A stretch of 64,000 bases of DNA. Origin: Megalonaias nervosa. Lineage: Eukaryota; Mollusca; Bivalvia; Unionida; Unionidae. Location of the stretch: assembly GCA_016617855.1 (NCBI GenBank), contig JAECUM010006824.1:1-64000 (forward strand). Reading direction: 5' to 3'. Made by a program: the position numbers and the translations under genes. Below are positions 41,631 through 53,425 of this stretch, piece after piece. The notes beneath the pieces are model-generated. The model made no database searches. It was not told the origin of the DNA and worked only from the letters and a program-made list of their open reading frames with translations. The first letter of the stretch is position 1; each line of letters opens with the position of its first letter.

Positions 41631-42402
41631 TTATTATGATGATGATTATGTTTGCATGGGTCTAATAGTTTGTTAGAAACGTATTTATTTAAAACGTAAA
41701 TGTGACTCGTGTAAGCTAATTATACTTGTTTACGCTTTTGTAATGCCCAGGTGTGATTTCGAAATCACACGTGTCTTTCGTGCATGTGTACATGAAATGA
41801 CGCATTAGCTTGTTTTAAATGCTCATTTACCTGTAAGAAATTTTCAGTCATAGTCGTAGTCAGTCATAGTTGAGAGTCACATCATAACATCTTGTAGAGT
41901 TTCTAATACCTTAAGGAAAAGGTATTCCTGTGCTGGAAAGAGTGTTCGTTCGTACGAGGAACAACATGTGTATTGTTAGTGGTGGTAGCTGTACTTCATC
42001 TACTTTCTAAATAATTATTTTCCCTGAGAACAACCCTACTGGCTTTGGACAAAGACATTTGTTGAAATTATTTCTAAATTGGAGCAGAACAATTCAAATT
42101 GTGCTTCACAGTGAAAATTCTGGACATTTTGTGTTAACCTTCGTCTGACGTCATCATCCGCCATCTAGGAACGGAACTGAGATTCAGACTGTATCAAATT
42201 AGAACTGTTTATTCATAGGACTTACGTGTTTTCACAAATTTAGAACAAATTTTTGGATCTTCTTCGTAAATCGTAAGTCTTGTTTCGCCTATTTACCTTT
42301 TCACCGTGTTTTCTAGGGAAATAAATTATTTTTGTTAAAATTTACAAAGCTTGTTGTCTTCACTCTTTCTTTGTGTTACTTTGAACGAGCCGATACGTAA
42401 CA
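41533..42402 (+). mobile_element. Solo LTR (family L), 870 bp
   Basis: Begins TGTTACGACCCTG and ends CGATACGTAACA, an inverted TGTTACG/CGTAACA pair. GGTC is present on both sides (41,529-41,532 and 42,403-42,406), a 4-bp target duplication. It shares both ends with the inverted LTR at 60,312-61,238. No internal retroviral genes adjoin it. Nothing else is seen between 42,407 and 42,917. Confidence 0.75.
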
Positions 42403-42917
42403 GGTCTCATGATTCTCTCGAAAATGGATGTCTTGAGACTTGAACATCTCCCAGAAATACTATGAAGAAAAAAAATATGGATATATGGGAGTGAAAGTTG
42501 GTCTCATTTAGTTACTTTCAAACATGATATAATTTTAACGTCAGCAAAACTGATATTTGAGTTTGTTATTGAAATTTATCAAAGTAATGCATGCCCTGTA
42601 AATCATTTCAATACACCTTTGATGTGGTTTACTGACCTGACTGGAAGGTAGGGTGCAAACGTAAATGTTTCATTTCACTGTTTCTTATTAAGAGGCCTAA
42701 AAAAAACGAAGTTATCGCTTTACAAACGGCGATGGCAGTTTCTTTCTGTTCATTTTGATTTCGATTAGTTGGCAGCGCGACACTCGTTTGCAATACGAAC
42801 AAGCATTCCTTGAACAGTTAACTCTGAAATATTAATGCTGGCGTATTATCACATCGCAATGCAAAAGTTTTTGGAAAATAAGTAATGCAGAATCTGCATA
42901 ACTGGCAATAATTCCCA

Positions 42918-45900
42918 GGGGTTCGATCACATTTGACGTCACGCAGTCAATGGGAGGGAGTCAGAATTTTGTGACGAAGTGGGAAAAGGGGGAGGGAAGG
43001 GGGGGTTGAAGAAATGTGACGTCACAATGAGTCTGGAACTCTTCTTTCAAAAATAATGTCAGAACAAAAAAGATTTGGTGATCTGCATCCTCAGTCCATT
43101 TTTATCCGCAATAGATAACAACTCTCTCGACTTATTGTAATAATGTTATCTCAGATGAAATATTGGGTAATTTTTATAGCTTTTAACTGGTTTTAATATA
43201 ATGTAATACACACTTTAAAAACAAACTGTAGACTAAATAAACTGCAAGCCTACTGGTGATCACCATCCTGGCAACAGTCTGACGAGATCAAAGACACACG
43301 AGTTTAGAAAGTTGAAAGATGGTATTCGGTCCGCAGAGGAACGTTCAATCTTTTAATATTTCTGATGTGAAAAAAACAAACAACAAATGTAATTAGTTGA
43401 GTAGCGCCAAGGTTGGGCCCGGTGTCGCCCTGGGACGCAGTACATTAAAGGGAATAAATATATCAAATGTTAGCTTTTTTTGCTTTCTTTTCATTGAAAA
43501 CGTTTTGATACCACTGAAGTGCTAAATAATAAACAGTCCTACTAGTACAAAGAGTCTTTGAAGCTTGATGATATTTTAGAAAAACCAGTCTAAAAAATAC
43601 AGGATAAGGGGAGAGAAGAACTTTGAGGATTGAGCCAGCGTGCGGCACTAGTAATATTTAGGCCATTGAAACCATACAACGTAAGGTGTCCAGTGTTATA
43701 ATAGCTTTAATTTTCATGACTTTTCGGCAGCCCATAACAATGGATAAAAATAAATTATATGTCTTTATTTAACGCTAATGTGCTAGCATATCCTACAAAA
43801 ACCAACAAGATGTGCCAAGATGAACATATTATAAAGTGGAATAGTATCAAGAATGACACAGATTTGGCTGAAAAAGTTAACCATATGTTGCAAGAGCTCA
43901 AGGCTATCTCCGTTAACACGATCACTTCTTAACTTTTGGACAAAACAAGCACCATCAGTTTCAAAAAAAAGTTTCTACTCAGGATAATTTAGAGTCCAAT
44001 GAACAACCGACTGATGTCTTGAATATCATTACTTCTGAAACATTGCCTTCTACAAGCCATTTGGCTACTCCGAGAAATGCTACTGTTCAATTACATTTGA
44101 AGTCACAAATTGATGTCATAAATTCTCGCCTCGTTGGTTTGTATAATCGGCAGAAACAAGGACTTTCAAATATACAGAACTTAGAGTTAAAAGATAAACA
44201 AAAAAGGAAAAAAATTGGAAAAGAAACTAAAGAGGAAGATTGATGATCAAAGAAGATCCCATAAAGCAAGGGATTTGAAAAAATCAAAACTAAATGCTTT
44301 ATTGGAAGATAATCCTGAACTGCGCACAAAACTGAATATCAGGGCCAGATGTGGTCAACCAAAAATCGACGAGGAACAACCACTGCTTTTGCAAACTATA
44401 CTGGATATTGCAATGCATGGTTCAGCTTCTCATGAAAGAAGACAGTTCGAAGTCTACAGAAGTATCAAAACTTTAGATTAATTAACAGATCATTTAAAAA
44501 AAGATGGCTTCAATGTAAGTCCAAGTGGCCTATTCCTTCGTCTACTTCCTAAGCGTAGTTCATCGTCAGAAGGTAAGCGTCAGATAACCACTGTCCCAAT
44601 AAAGTAAATTAGACCGCAAAATGATTATCACACTAAACATATTGATGGCCAGTTTTGCTCAGCTACAGTAAGACATTTGGAAGAACTGTCTTCCATTCTT
44701 GGGCCGGATGAGGTTTGTTTTATCAGCCAGGACGATAAATGTCGCGTCCCAATTGGTCTGGTCGCTGCCAATAAGCAGAATCCACTGCTAATATACGTTG
44801 AGTATAAAGTAAGCCTTCCTGACCATGGCTGGGTAGTTGCTGCCCAGCACAAGCTTATACCCTCGGTGTGTGCCGGCATTGAGATCCATCTCAACGGTCT
44901 TGGAAACAGAGACGCTGTTGGCTTTTCTGGTCCAACGTTTATAGCCATCCGATCTGGAAAACACTCCGCATCAACAGCACTCAGCCATGGATTTGACTTT
45001 GAAAAGTTGCTGTGTCTGACAGAGTTTAATACCATAATCAGGACTGGTATTGCTAAATTGTTCAGGCCGATTCTCGTGTTTACTGTTGATGGTGGGCCGG
45101 ATGAAAACCCACGGTGTCAAAAAGTCGTTAAGATTACCATCCACCATTTCTTGAAACATGATCTTGACTCTGTCTTCGTTGCAACAAATGCTCCGGGACT
45201 AAGTGCTTTGAACAAAATGGACAGAAAGATGGCACCACTGAGCAGGGAATTGATTGGATTAATATTACCTCATGACAACCATGGCAGCCATTTAAACGAA
45301 TGAGGTAAGACAACTGACATTGAGCATGAGAAGAAAAACTTTAAATTTGCCGGAAAAACGTTGGCCGAAATATGGTCACAGTTGACTGCTGACAATTACC
45401 CAACCATTGCTGAGTATATGGATCCATTAAATTCTGAGTCTATGGAACAGGATATATTGTGTAGAGATCAAAACTGGTGTAACACCCATGTCCGCTTATT
45501 CTAATACTTGCTTCAGACTGTGAAATGTGAGGACAACATGTGCTGTTCGAAAGCACGAAGCTCATACTTTAGCATGATAAAAGATAGATTTGTTCCTCCT
45601 CCTTTACCCCTTGTTCAAACATGTGAAGGGCTTAAAGTTCCAGAACGAGCAACAGATGGAGCCTTGCACAAATTTCCATCCTTATTTGCAACTCAAAGTC
45701 TCCACACATTTCGGACAATTCCCTACGATCTTTATTGCCCTTCACTTCAATCTGTACTGAATGAGAAAATTTGCAAGATATGCCACGTGTACTTCAGCTC
45801 TCTGGTCATGCTGCGCAATCACTCAGTCCTTCACAAACAAATAGCTGTTCCATCGAAGCGCATCAGACCAATGAGAGTCGCTGCCAGAAGGCAAAACAAA

Positions 45901-46503
45901 CTGATAGTTATACCAGCAAATGCGGAGAATGGAGAAAGTGTGGATTGGATTGACGAGGAGTTTGATTTGGAGGGAATATCGCTTTAAATAAACGATGTTA
46001 ATCTAGAAACAAATGGATTTCTTGTTCGTTCAATGGAGGAGCATCTTATTTTGCCTTGGGATAATGATAACTATGAAGAGAAGTAATTCATTTACAAATA
46101 CTTCAGATTTTAAACCCTTAGAAATTTTGTGGATTTGTTGAAACTTTAATGTTAGTAAGAATTGAAGTGATTGATGTGTTTAATTTACATTTCATTTTCT
46201 TTTTTGTTTAAAATTAATTAATTTTTTTAAATGATTTTATAAACTTTTAACTATCTAAGCAGTCCTTGTAAATGCCTGATTAATTAAACACTATTTTACA
46301 TAAAGATCGTTGTTTTGTCTGTATAGTTAACTGATTTACATTACATTTACTTTTCAGTATTACAAAAAATTGTGGAATGGGGGGGAGAGAGATTTGTGAC
46401 GTCACATGGAGAGGGTCTGCGTTTTTGTGACGAAGTGTGACAAGGGGAGGGGAGTACCAAAAAAATGGCAAAAATTGTGTGACGTCATATGTTGACGAAC
46501 CCG
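42918..46503 (+). mobile_element. Decayed DDE-type DNA transposon, about 3.6 kb
   Basis: The left end GGGGTTCGATCACATTTGACG and the right end (reverse complement CGGGTTCGTCAACATATGACG) form imperfect inverted termini. Each includes the palindrome TGACGTCA. Each end also carries a second GTGACGTCAC further in and a GTGACGAAGTG(G) G-rich block. The transposase-like pseudogene lies between. I could not define a target duplication or the superfamily. Confidence 0.6.
43759..46086 (+). pseudogene. DDE-like transposase-derived gene with C2H2 finger, broken
   Basis: ATG at 43,759. Open segments in changing frames: 43,759-43,932, 44,019-44,243, 44,215-44,481, 44,677-45,303, 45,508-45,987, with a last piece to 46,086 after an in-frame TAA at 45,985. 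Acid-containing blocks FISQDDKCRVPIG, LVFTVDGGPDENPR and LILPHDNHGSHLN look like a DDD/E catalytic set. A C2H2 finger (CKICHVYFSSLVMLRNHSVLHK in two parts, 45,766-45,830) is near the end. Early segments are Lys-rich. I do not know the superfamily name. Each segment ends at a stop or indel. Confidence 0.55.
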
Positions 46504-49012
46504 CCCCCCCCCCCCGAGTTAAACCTACTAAAAAAACTTAAATTAGATGAAAATTGGTCTAAAACGAAGATTTGAATTGGATGATCTTATGTTTTAATTA
46601 ATTATGTCATTGATGTCCTACTATTGCTAAATCGCGACTCGTACCTTGTTGATACAACGCTAGATTTACTCAGTACAATCACATCATACCTCTATTTTTC
46701 CGATTGCCCTCTACGGCTTACACCTTTATCTACATCTGATTAAATACCGGCACAATACTGAGACAATCTGCATGTAAATTATTCAGTTAAAAATCCTAAC
46801 ATATGTTTTGGTCAGATGAAAGCACGGTTATTTAATTCATTTTTGGGGGTCAATAATCATTAAATAGTCACTTAAAAGTAACATAAATACGCCTCGGAAG
46901 TACTACAATAAGAAATGAAAATAGGATTTATGTGTCTTTTCCATTCATATCTAAACTGAAGCAACCAAGACGTACAAAGTTATCAATATAATGTAAAGGC
47001 AGAAAACGCCAATACAACTTGCAGATTGATTTCAGGCAAGAACCATACTAAAATCCTCAGCGTTAAGTGATCATCGAATGAACCACACTCATGATGCCAT
47101 CACACAAATGCGAGTTGAAAATCCATATAAAGCAAAACTGAGACGCTTTCTTCAGCATGATCCTTAGCAAAAATGTAATTTGTACCTCAGGTTTTAATGT
47201 GACATATCAACACTTTTGTATAATAGACCTAGGTGTGTAGATTTTCGAAGCTTTCAAACATTTTAAAATATTTGTTTATTAATTATCAAAGTGAGAAATG
47301 AACTATTTGAAAGTTAATCAACATAAGACGAGTGAAATTCCGACTTGTAAAATACTTCTGTTGTTTCTACACCATGGTGATGCCTTTGAATATGACATCA
47401 TGACTTAAGGTATGAGGATATTGTTTGAATTCTTTGAGTCAATAACACTCCAGTGTTGAACATCTTTCCATCGTGACTTCTCCTTTGTTGCGATCTATTC
47501 CTCGTTGATAATGTGCACATGCAATACAATATGCAATACAGTGGTAAAAGACCGAATATCCAGAGGGGAACTCTAATAGGAGATTAACCTGCTGATTGCT
47601 TAATTATTAGCATTATTCATTATAGTTAGACTCCAGCAGTTGCTGATGAACAAGTTTTAATTATTTATTACTTGTGTCTGCCTTCGTAATCTTATCAACA
47701 TTCAATGAGTTCCATCAGAAGGTTCTTAAAGTCTCCTGCTGATGCAAAAAAAACCCCCAAAAAACACGAGTGAATACAACACTCTTTCTCCGCTGTGGGA
47801 GGGATAGCATTATATGAAATGCAAGCCGTCTGAGACATGAAGAGACTGTTCCGCACTTGATCAGAATGTCAAGGTGCCTTGTAAATTGTTGTAGCTAAAT
47901 TCGTTAAACTGGTTTCATTCGCACCACTTACGTGAGTGGAAATTGTGCTATCGTTGTATTATATGTCAATTTGTCTTCCTACATACATGCTGCTTAAATT
48001 TTCTGTCTGCAATTATTTACGTAAAAAATTCGTTTGTAAACATGGACTAATTTCTTTAAATTTACGTCAGAATTTCAAATATTATGCCTACGTATGGTCG
48101 TTGTTTCTTTCTTTATAAATCATGCTGTTTTTTTCTGTTGGATCATATAATATTTAATGAAAAATCTTATTGCATCTTTTTGTTATCAAATATCCCATGG
48201 GATATAATGTTTATTTTTATACGGAAAAAAACACGATAGTATTTAAAGTTCCTCGAGTCTTGAATCTGGTATTTTGAAACATAAAAATGTATGATAAGAA
48301 TGTACCTCAAAGTGATATCCAGTGTCAGCCTAATTGTATCCAGACCACTCATATGACGTAATTGGGTGTTAATTCATTCCCATAATGGAAATTGTCAATC
48401 CCGTTCGAGAATTTACCCCGCGAAGTGTGAGTTTCTGAATTTCCTATGCATTAACTGGGTGGGGTTTTTTTCTTTATGACCAAAACTTTGCAGACTAGAT
48501 TTAAATTGCATGAAAACAAACATTTAAAATTTCCGGTAATCCTCTATGGATGGGTTCATAATGCGATCAGGTTTTCAACTCATAAGTATGTATTTTCTCC
48601 GAGTGATTATACCTGTATAATATATCAAGAGAAGATCAAGGAACCAGTTCGTACATAAAAGAAAATGTTAAGTTTGGTAACCACAAAGTGATATGTATTG
48701 CAGAAATTAATATAACTTATATTTCCCTTAAGCACATATCTGCCGTGGGTTTGTGCTGTATATTCGAGCGTGACAAGTTCAGCAGCGTAAATAAATCATT
48801 CAAGTCAAAATCACAAGTCAAGGCCAGTACATTTTGCCAACTACATGTTTAGTTCTTAACCTAAATATATATTTATATTTCTCTATTCGTTGAGAAAGAT
48901 AGCTTTAAGGACTTTGACCTTGGTAATAACAGGACCTAAAAGTACAGCACACAAAACTTCATTACGTTTTATTGTTTATTTTACTTCAACAATTGTACGT
49001 CAGAAAGGTTGT
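46504..49012. other. Gene-poor stretch
   Basis: AT-rich, starting with a C-run after the transposon end. Only short chance ORFs on either strand. I see no repeat, RNA gene or coding signal. Part may be 3' flank of the MAM-domain gene, since the minus strand has AATAAA-like signals just below 49,000. Confidence 0.5.
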
Positions 49013-49096
49013 TCAGCAAGTTCCTGGGTGGATTGTGATGTCATCAATAGCTATATCACTATATTGACCAGTTCCGACATGACCTTCAAACTCGAA
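49013..49096 (-). CDS. Terminal coding exon of a MAM-domain gene
   Basis: The acceptor is a long pyrimidine tract ending TTCTGTTCCAG on the minus strand. The exon encodes FEFEGHVGTGQYSDIAIDDI and ends with a Cys and TGA. This is the final strand set of a MAM domain, where IAIDDI is the hallmark. It starts in phase 0, matching the phase-0 end of the exon at 49,986-50,236. Together they complete one MAM domain. MAM domains are extracellular adhesion modules. A TTTATT (AATAAA on the minus strand) lies just below. Confidence 0.7.
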   Translation of the reverse strand, partial: FEFEGHVGTGQYSDIAIDDITIHPGTC

Positions 49097-49985
49097 CTGG
49101 AACAGAAAAAAAAAAGGAAATAGAAGTATAGATACCGATCAAAAAAATGTTTTGATCTTTTAAGGAATAAGAATAATTTCCAGTTGCGGGGAGTGGCTAT
49201 CAGTATATTCTATGGAAAATATGATACAGAAGGAAAGACATAAAACTAACGAAAATATGAGCGAGCTAGGAACTCGGTTTTGCCATTCATGCAGTATGTA
49301 TGAAACGAGAAATATTTATATAACAACGTCTCATACTGAAAAAAACAGAGACCATCCAATTAAAATCCTATAAACTGAACTAAAATCAAGCCTGCAGCAA
49401 GCCCTCGCCGATCCAAGTCAAAAATCACAAACTTTCAAAGACTGAGTTTTAGCTTGAGATTTTATATCAACCGGTTATTAAGGAGTTCAATTTTGAAACC
49501 TAAATTTTGATTGGTTTTGACTGGAAACACCGTCTCACACTCTAGCTCAATCGGCAACTGTCCTGGTGTCCATTCTTGCATATTAATGTCTAAATTACTA
49601 ACAGCTGAAGCTGGAATAATATTGCCAAATAATTAGCTTTGATCACGCCCAAAAGACTCCGCAAATGACAGGAAGTCAGCATTACTTGTCTTCTTGTAAT
49701 ATGCTTTACACATAAATTCAGAAAATCGAAGAGGAAAACAAGAATGTACTTTAGTGTCTTAACTGAGATAAATAAATAATGAAGTGTTTTCCTCATTCAT
49801 ATACAAAAATGTATTCTTTCCCTCTTATCCTTTTATCGGAACTTACTAGGCGTCTACTATCGAGTGATATAAGGAAAGCGACGGAGACATTCCAAACGTT
49901 ATTCTCAACTGGTCATTTAAGGAACACACTTTTATGGAAACTGTCTACATATTTACATTTTTGCAGAAGAGATAATAAATATTAC

Positions 49986-50236
49986 CTCGAAAGTTCCACT
50001 TGTTTGGATATGGACGTTCATTCTCTCGTTGTACCATTGGTCACCATGGTTTCCAGTCCATTTCCGGAGTGCAATATGCTGAGCTCCAGCCATTACGTTC
50101 AGTTGAAGAGAACCCATGTTACTTCCGTACATGTTATAGAAGAAGTCCACACAATAGTCTCCACCTGGGTAGTCTTTGGAAACCAAGCGGGCCACCTGAT
50201 TGGTGTGTCCAGTTGCCTCAACATAGACATAATAAG
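49986..50236 (-). CDS. Internal exon of a MAM-domain gene
   Basis: Flanked by TTTCTTTTCCTGCAG acceptor and GAG|GTAATA donor on the minus strand, 251 bases, entering in phase 1 and leaving in phase 0. It encodes YYVYVEATG, YCVDFFYNMYGSNMGSLQLN and KWTGNHGDQWYNERMNVHI, the centre of a MAM domain with the conserved Cys and G-N-Q/H-G-x-x-W. The intron to the last exon is 889 bases. The first part of the domain must lie on an upstream exon, which I did not find below 52,700. This is the only clear host gene piece in the window. Confidence 0.75.
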
Positions 50237-51614
50237 CTGCAGGAAAAGAAAGATGTTACATTTTTGATGCAGCAGCTGGAAAAAAATTACTTTCCAAATT
50301 TAGTCTGATTCAATCAGAAGCAGATACAACTCCAACATATCTGAACCATCTCGCAAGCGCAAAACAATCTGAACATTGCCAAATAATATTTGTATAAGTA
50401 CTGCAAACGCTTTTGTGAAATAGGGAAATGTTTCTGTTGAAATAAATTATTTATAAGAATGTCACATTAGTGGTAAATGTCTTACGGCTTGGCGGAACAT
50501 TGCAAAGACGTTGATAAACAATACGTGTTTAGTGGCGACAATGATTTCAGGTGCAGTTAGACAAGCTTTGATGTAGCGAAAACAGTGGAATTGTCAGGAA
50601 GTCCCCTTTGTCTACAGCATCGTTTTAGCACTTAGAGAACACCAAAATGAATCTTTATATTTATTTTACCGTCCATTGGTATTATGGAGCAGTGGAAGTG
50701 TAGTAGAAACATTGATCGAGAATCATGAAGCTGACAGGAAGGTGTAGTTGTTCCACTGCTGCTTATTTGCCACGTAATTTCGGTCCAACTGTGGAAATTT
50801 CATGGACAAAGTTGGAAACATAAATCATTTTAAAACCTATGGCAAGAGGAACACGAACAACATTGCTGCAAGTTTTTCCTCCAAGATCAATGTCACATAT
50901 CAAGGTCAAATTTAGTACATGTAATCGAAAGCAATTTCTACACGTATCACCTTAAAATGCCATCTGTTAGGACATTTTATTCAACATTTTAGGATGGATA
51001 ATGAACTAGTGAGAGACCCAGAGTCATACAAAAACAATGTATTAAGTATCAAGATCAGAGTGTTCCCTTTACTTGATATTGGCTTGTGACTTATGCAGAC
51101 CAGATTAGTGAAGAAATTTGATAACATATTATTTCAAAGCCAATATTATACTAAATTCAACAAACATTTGTTGCCAATTTTTCTCACCAAGTTTATGGTG
51201 ACAGTTCAAGGTCAAGCATGCAGCTTATTTAATGATACTATTCATCACGCCAAAGTTGGATAATCGAAGTTTACTTATATTTAGATAGCTCTTGTTGAAT
51301 TTGGTGCACATAAGTTAATTGTTGTCTTCAAGCTTTTGTTTAAGTCCCAGAGTAGAGTTTGTAATATTATTTTGTGAGTTTGACTGTTGACTTTTACCTG
51401 TCACCTTAAACTTGGTGACAAAATAATTAAACAATGCTTGAGGAACTTCGAGTTAAACTGAGTGCAGATTTTTAAAAAATATGTTAGAGCAATGAATTAC
51501 AGCAGTCGCTTATAAGAAGCTAGTGTTTTCACTGCACATTACCGAGTCAGTAGAGCACCTGAGTGCACATTTAGTTTACTGAACGTTCAGAATGTTTAAC
51601 GGGGCAATGATGGT
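50237..51614. other. Intronic or intergenic sequence
   Basis: No coding signal found. It lies upstream of the MAM exon on its strand, so it may be intron. AT-rich with phrases typical of old retroposon debris but nothing nameable. Confidence 0.4.
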
Positions 51615-51878
51615 GGATGTTGTTGTTGTTGTTGTTGTTGTGGGGCTTAACGCCATTTTTCAGCACACGATAGGCTATACATGGCGGCCAGTATTAATGG
51701 TGGAGGAAGAAACCAGGAAATCCGCGGAAAGAACCACCGACCCACGAGAAGCTACTGGCAAGCTTTCGCACATATCCACATTTGCCGAATCTTAGACTCG
51801 AACCCACGCAGACAGAGGTGAGATGGCAGTGATCCGTAACGGAGAGCGCTTTAGACCACTCGGCCACTCGGGGCCCCG
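51615..51878 (-). mobile_element. tRNA-derived SINE
   Basis: The minus strand starts with GAGTGGCCGAGTGGTCTAAAG (A box) and has GTGGGTTCGAGTC (B box) about 55 bases on. A conserved-looking body follows with TTTCCGCGGATTTCCTGG and CTGGCCGCC, then AAATGGCGTTAAGCCCC and an (AAC)n tail. Head, central domain and simple tail fit a mollusc-type SINE. The exact family is not assigned. Confidence 0.7.
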
Positions 51879-52320
51879 ATGGTGGATGTAGTGGAAGCAT
51901 CAGCTGAGAAGTAAATCAAAGCTCTTATGGTCCCACAAGGAATTATTGGCTTGGACAGACAGGAAGACAGACGACAGACAGACATACAGCACTATAGTGC
52001 TTTCAAGGTGAAGTGGAAACATCAGTTCTAGAGAACCTATGTAAGAAAGAATTAATTTGCGCTATCAAGCTGAAAATACTCTGTATCAGGCCATTTTTGT
52101 ATTATTATGTCCCAACTACGATAGCAGAAGTGGACATATTGTCTTGTTGTCTGTCCGTCCGTCCTGATACCACTTTAGTCGGTACTAGGTGGGGCATCAT
52201 GCTACATGTCCGTGTCATGATGCCTCAGTGCTAGACATAACTATAAACTGCCATACTGCAGACATCATAGCGAAATTGTTAAAGCTCAGTTAAAATCAAA
52301 ATCACACACACATAAGTATT

Positions 52321-52500
52321 GAAGGGGGACGATATAGCCTCAATGGGAAAATACATTACAGACTCTCCCCCCCCCTCCACCGGGGACGATATAGCCTCAA
52401 AATTTATAGCCTCACGTAGACCTCTATGTTAAATTTAGGGGGTTGTACTACAGCCTCATAACAGAAAATGAACAGGGTAGGACTGTTTAGCCTCAAGGGA
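52321..52500. repeat. Degenerate repeats of a TAGCCTCA motif
   Basis: GATATAGCCTCAA, TTATAGCCTCACG, CTACAGCCTCATA and TTTAGCCTCAAGGG recur at irregular spacing among G-rich and C-rich runs. A TGACGTCA palindrome follows at about 52,513. Purpose unknown. Confidence 0.5.
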
Positions 52501-52724
52501 AAATAGAACAGGGGTGACGTCACGGTACTGGACACTGGCAACAATGTTGCAAGTGGCTAACCTGAATACGCGCGGCTACCCTAGGTAGGGACAAATACAA
52601 CAGAGACAGAGACATAGAAACATGGTTAGAGACAGAGACATATACAACACAACCATTTAAAATTATACAACAGACTAAAAAAATTTAGGCAAGAAAGAAT
52701 AAATCTTTTCGAGGCATATGAAGT

Positions 52725-52740
52725 GGCCCTGAAAAGGGCC
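52725..52740 (-). terminator. Histone-type 3' stem-loop 1
   Basis: On the minus strand GGCCCT-TTTC-AGGGCC: a 6-bp stem and TTTC loop, the replication-dependent histone consensus. It starts 11 bases after the stop of the gene above it. CCTCGAAAAGAT follows about 11 bases later, in the place of the U7-pairing histone downstream element. Confidence 0.6.
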
Positions 52741-52751
52741 TTTGGGTTCTT

Positions 52752-53320
52752 CTATTTTCTCCATTTCTTCCACCAGCTCTTCACTTTTCCAATAATTTCT
52801 TTCTTCTTCTTCTTTTCTTCGTCTGCTATCCAGTCCTGATGTCCCATTGCTCTAAATTTTTCCTGCACCTTCATCCAGTTGTCTTTAAGTTTGTTAAATT
52901 CCTCTTTCTTCTTTTTGTTTTCTTTGTCCTTTCTCTCTTTTGCCCAGATATCTTTAATCTTCTTCACTTCTTCTTTCATTACCTTTTTCATCATGTCTTC
53001 TGCTTTAACTGGTCTAAGCCCCATTTGACAAAAGACCACTCTGTCAAATTGAATATCTCTTCCAAAAAGCACCTCACTTCGATGACAACATCATGGGACT
53101 GCTTCAAGGTGCCCACTATCATATATTTAGGTTGGACAAAACCTCTTAAGTTCTCTACTTCTTATTCTATCATCCTTTATATTAGATCCCTGGCTACTTT
53201 CAGGCTGTTCGCAAAGTCTAGACTGCCTGGGAACCTGCATTCCTGTTGAAGTCTTTCTATCACATAGGCTCCATCCACCATCCAGTACCAACTGTCTTTT
53301 AAGTGGTTAAATACATTCAT
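52752..53320 (-). pseudogene. Histone-stem-loop gene 1, Lys-rich, broken
   Basis: ATG at 53,320 (MNVFNHLKDSWYWMVDGAYV), with in-frame stops at 53,177 and shortly after. The same frame continues with QPKYMIVGTLKQSHDVVIEV and ends near 52,990. A frameshift then leads into the open 3' part (KKVMKEEVKKIKDIWAKERK and a WWKKWRK end) that stops at 52,752. It shares promoter layout and 3' processing signals with genes 2 and 3. The protein is a small, strongly basic, helical product of unknown function. Confidence 0.4.
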
Positions 53321-53339
53321 TATGTTAGTTGTTGACTAG

Positions 53340-53425
53340 TCAACGTTGGGTAGCTAGAATGAAGACCGCTCCGCATTTTATACGTGAAGCACGGACGTGA
53401 ACGAAAATATCCCTTCAACACTCTT
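53340..53425 (-). promoter_or_regulatory. TATA-type promoter of gene 1
   Basis: Minus strand: CACGTCCGTGCTTCACG, then TATAAAATGCGGAGCGG, then TCTAGCTACCCAACGTT just before the start. The same three blocks precede gene 2 at 55,766-55,845. TATA lies about 60 bases from the ATG. Confidence 0.55.

Noticed and set aside
38362..42370. Inverted copies read as termini of another Polinton
   Set aside because: They extend to TGTTAC...GTAACA ends with 4-bp duplications and match a solo LTR, so they are LTRs in opposite orientation.
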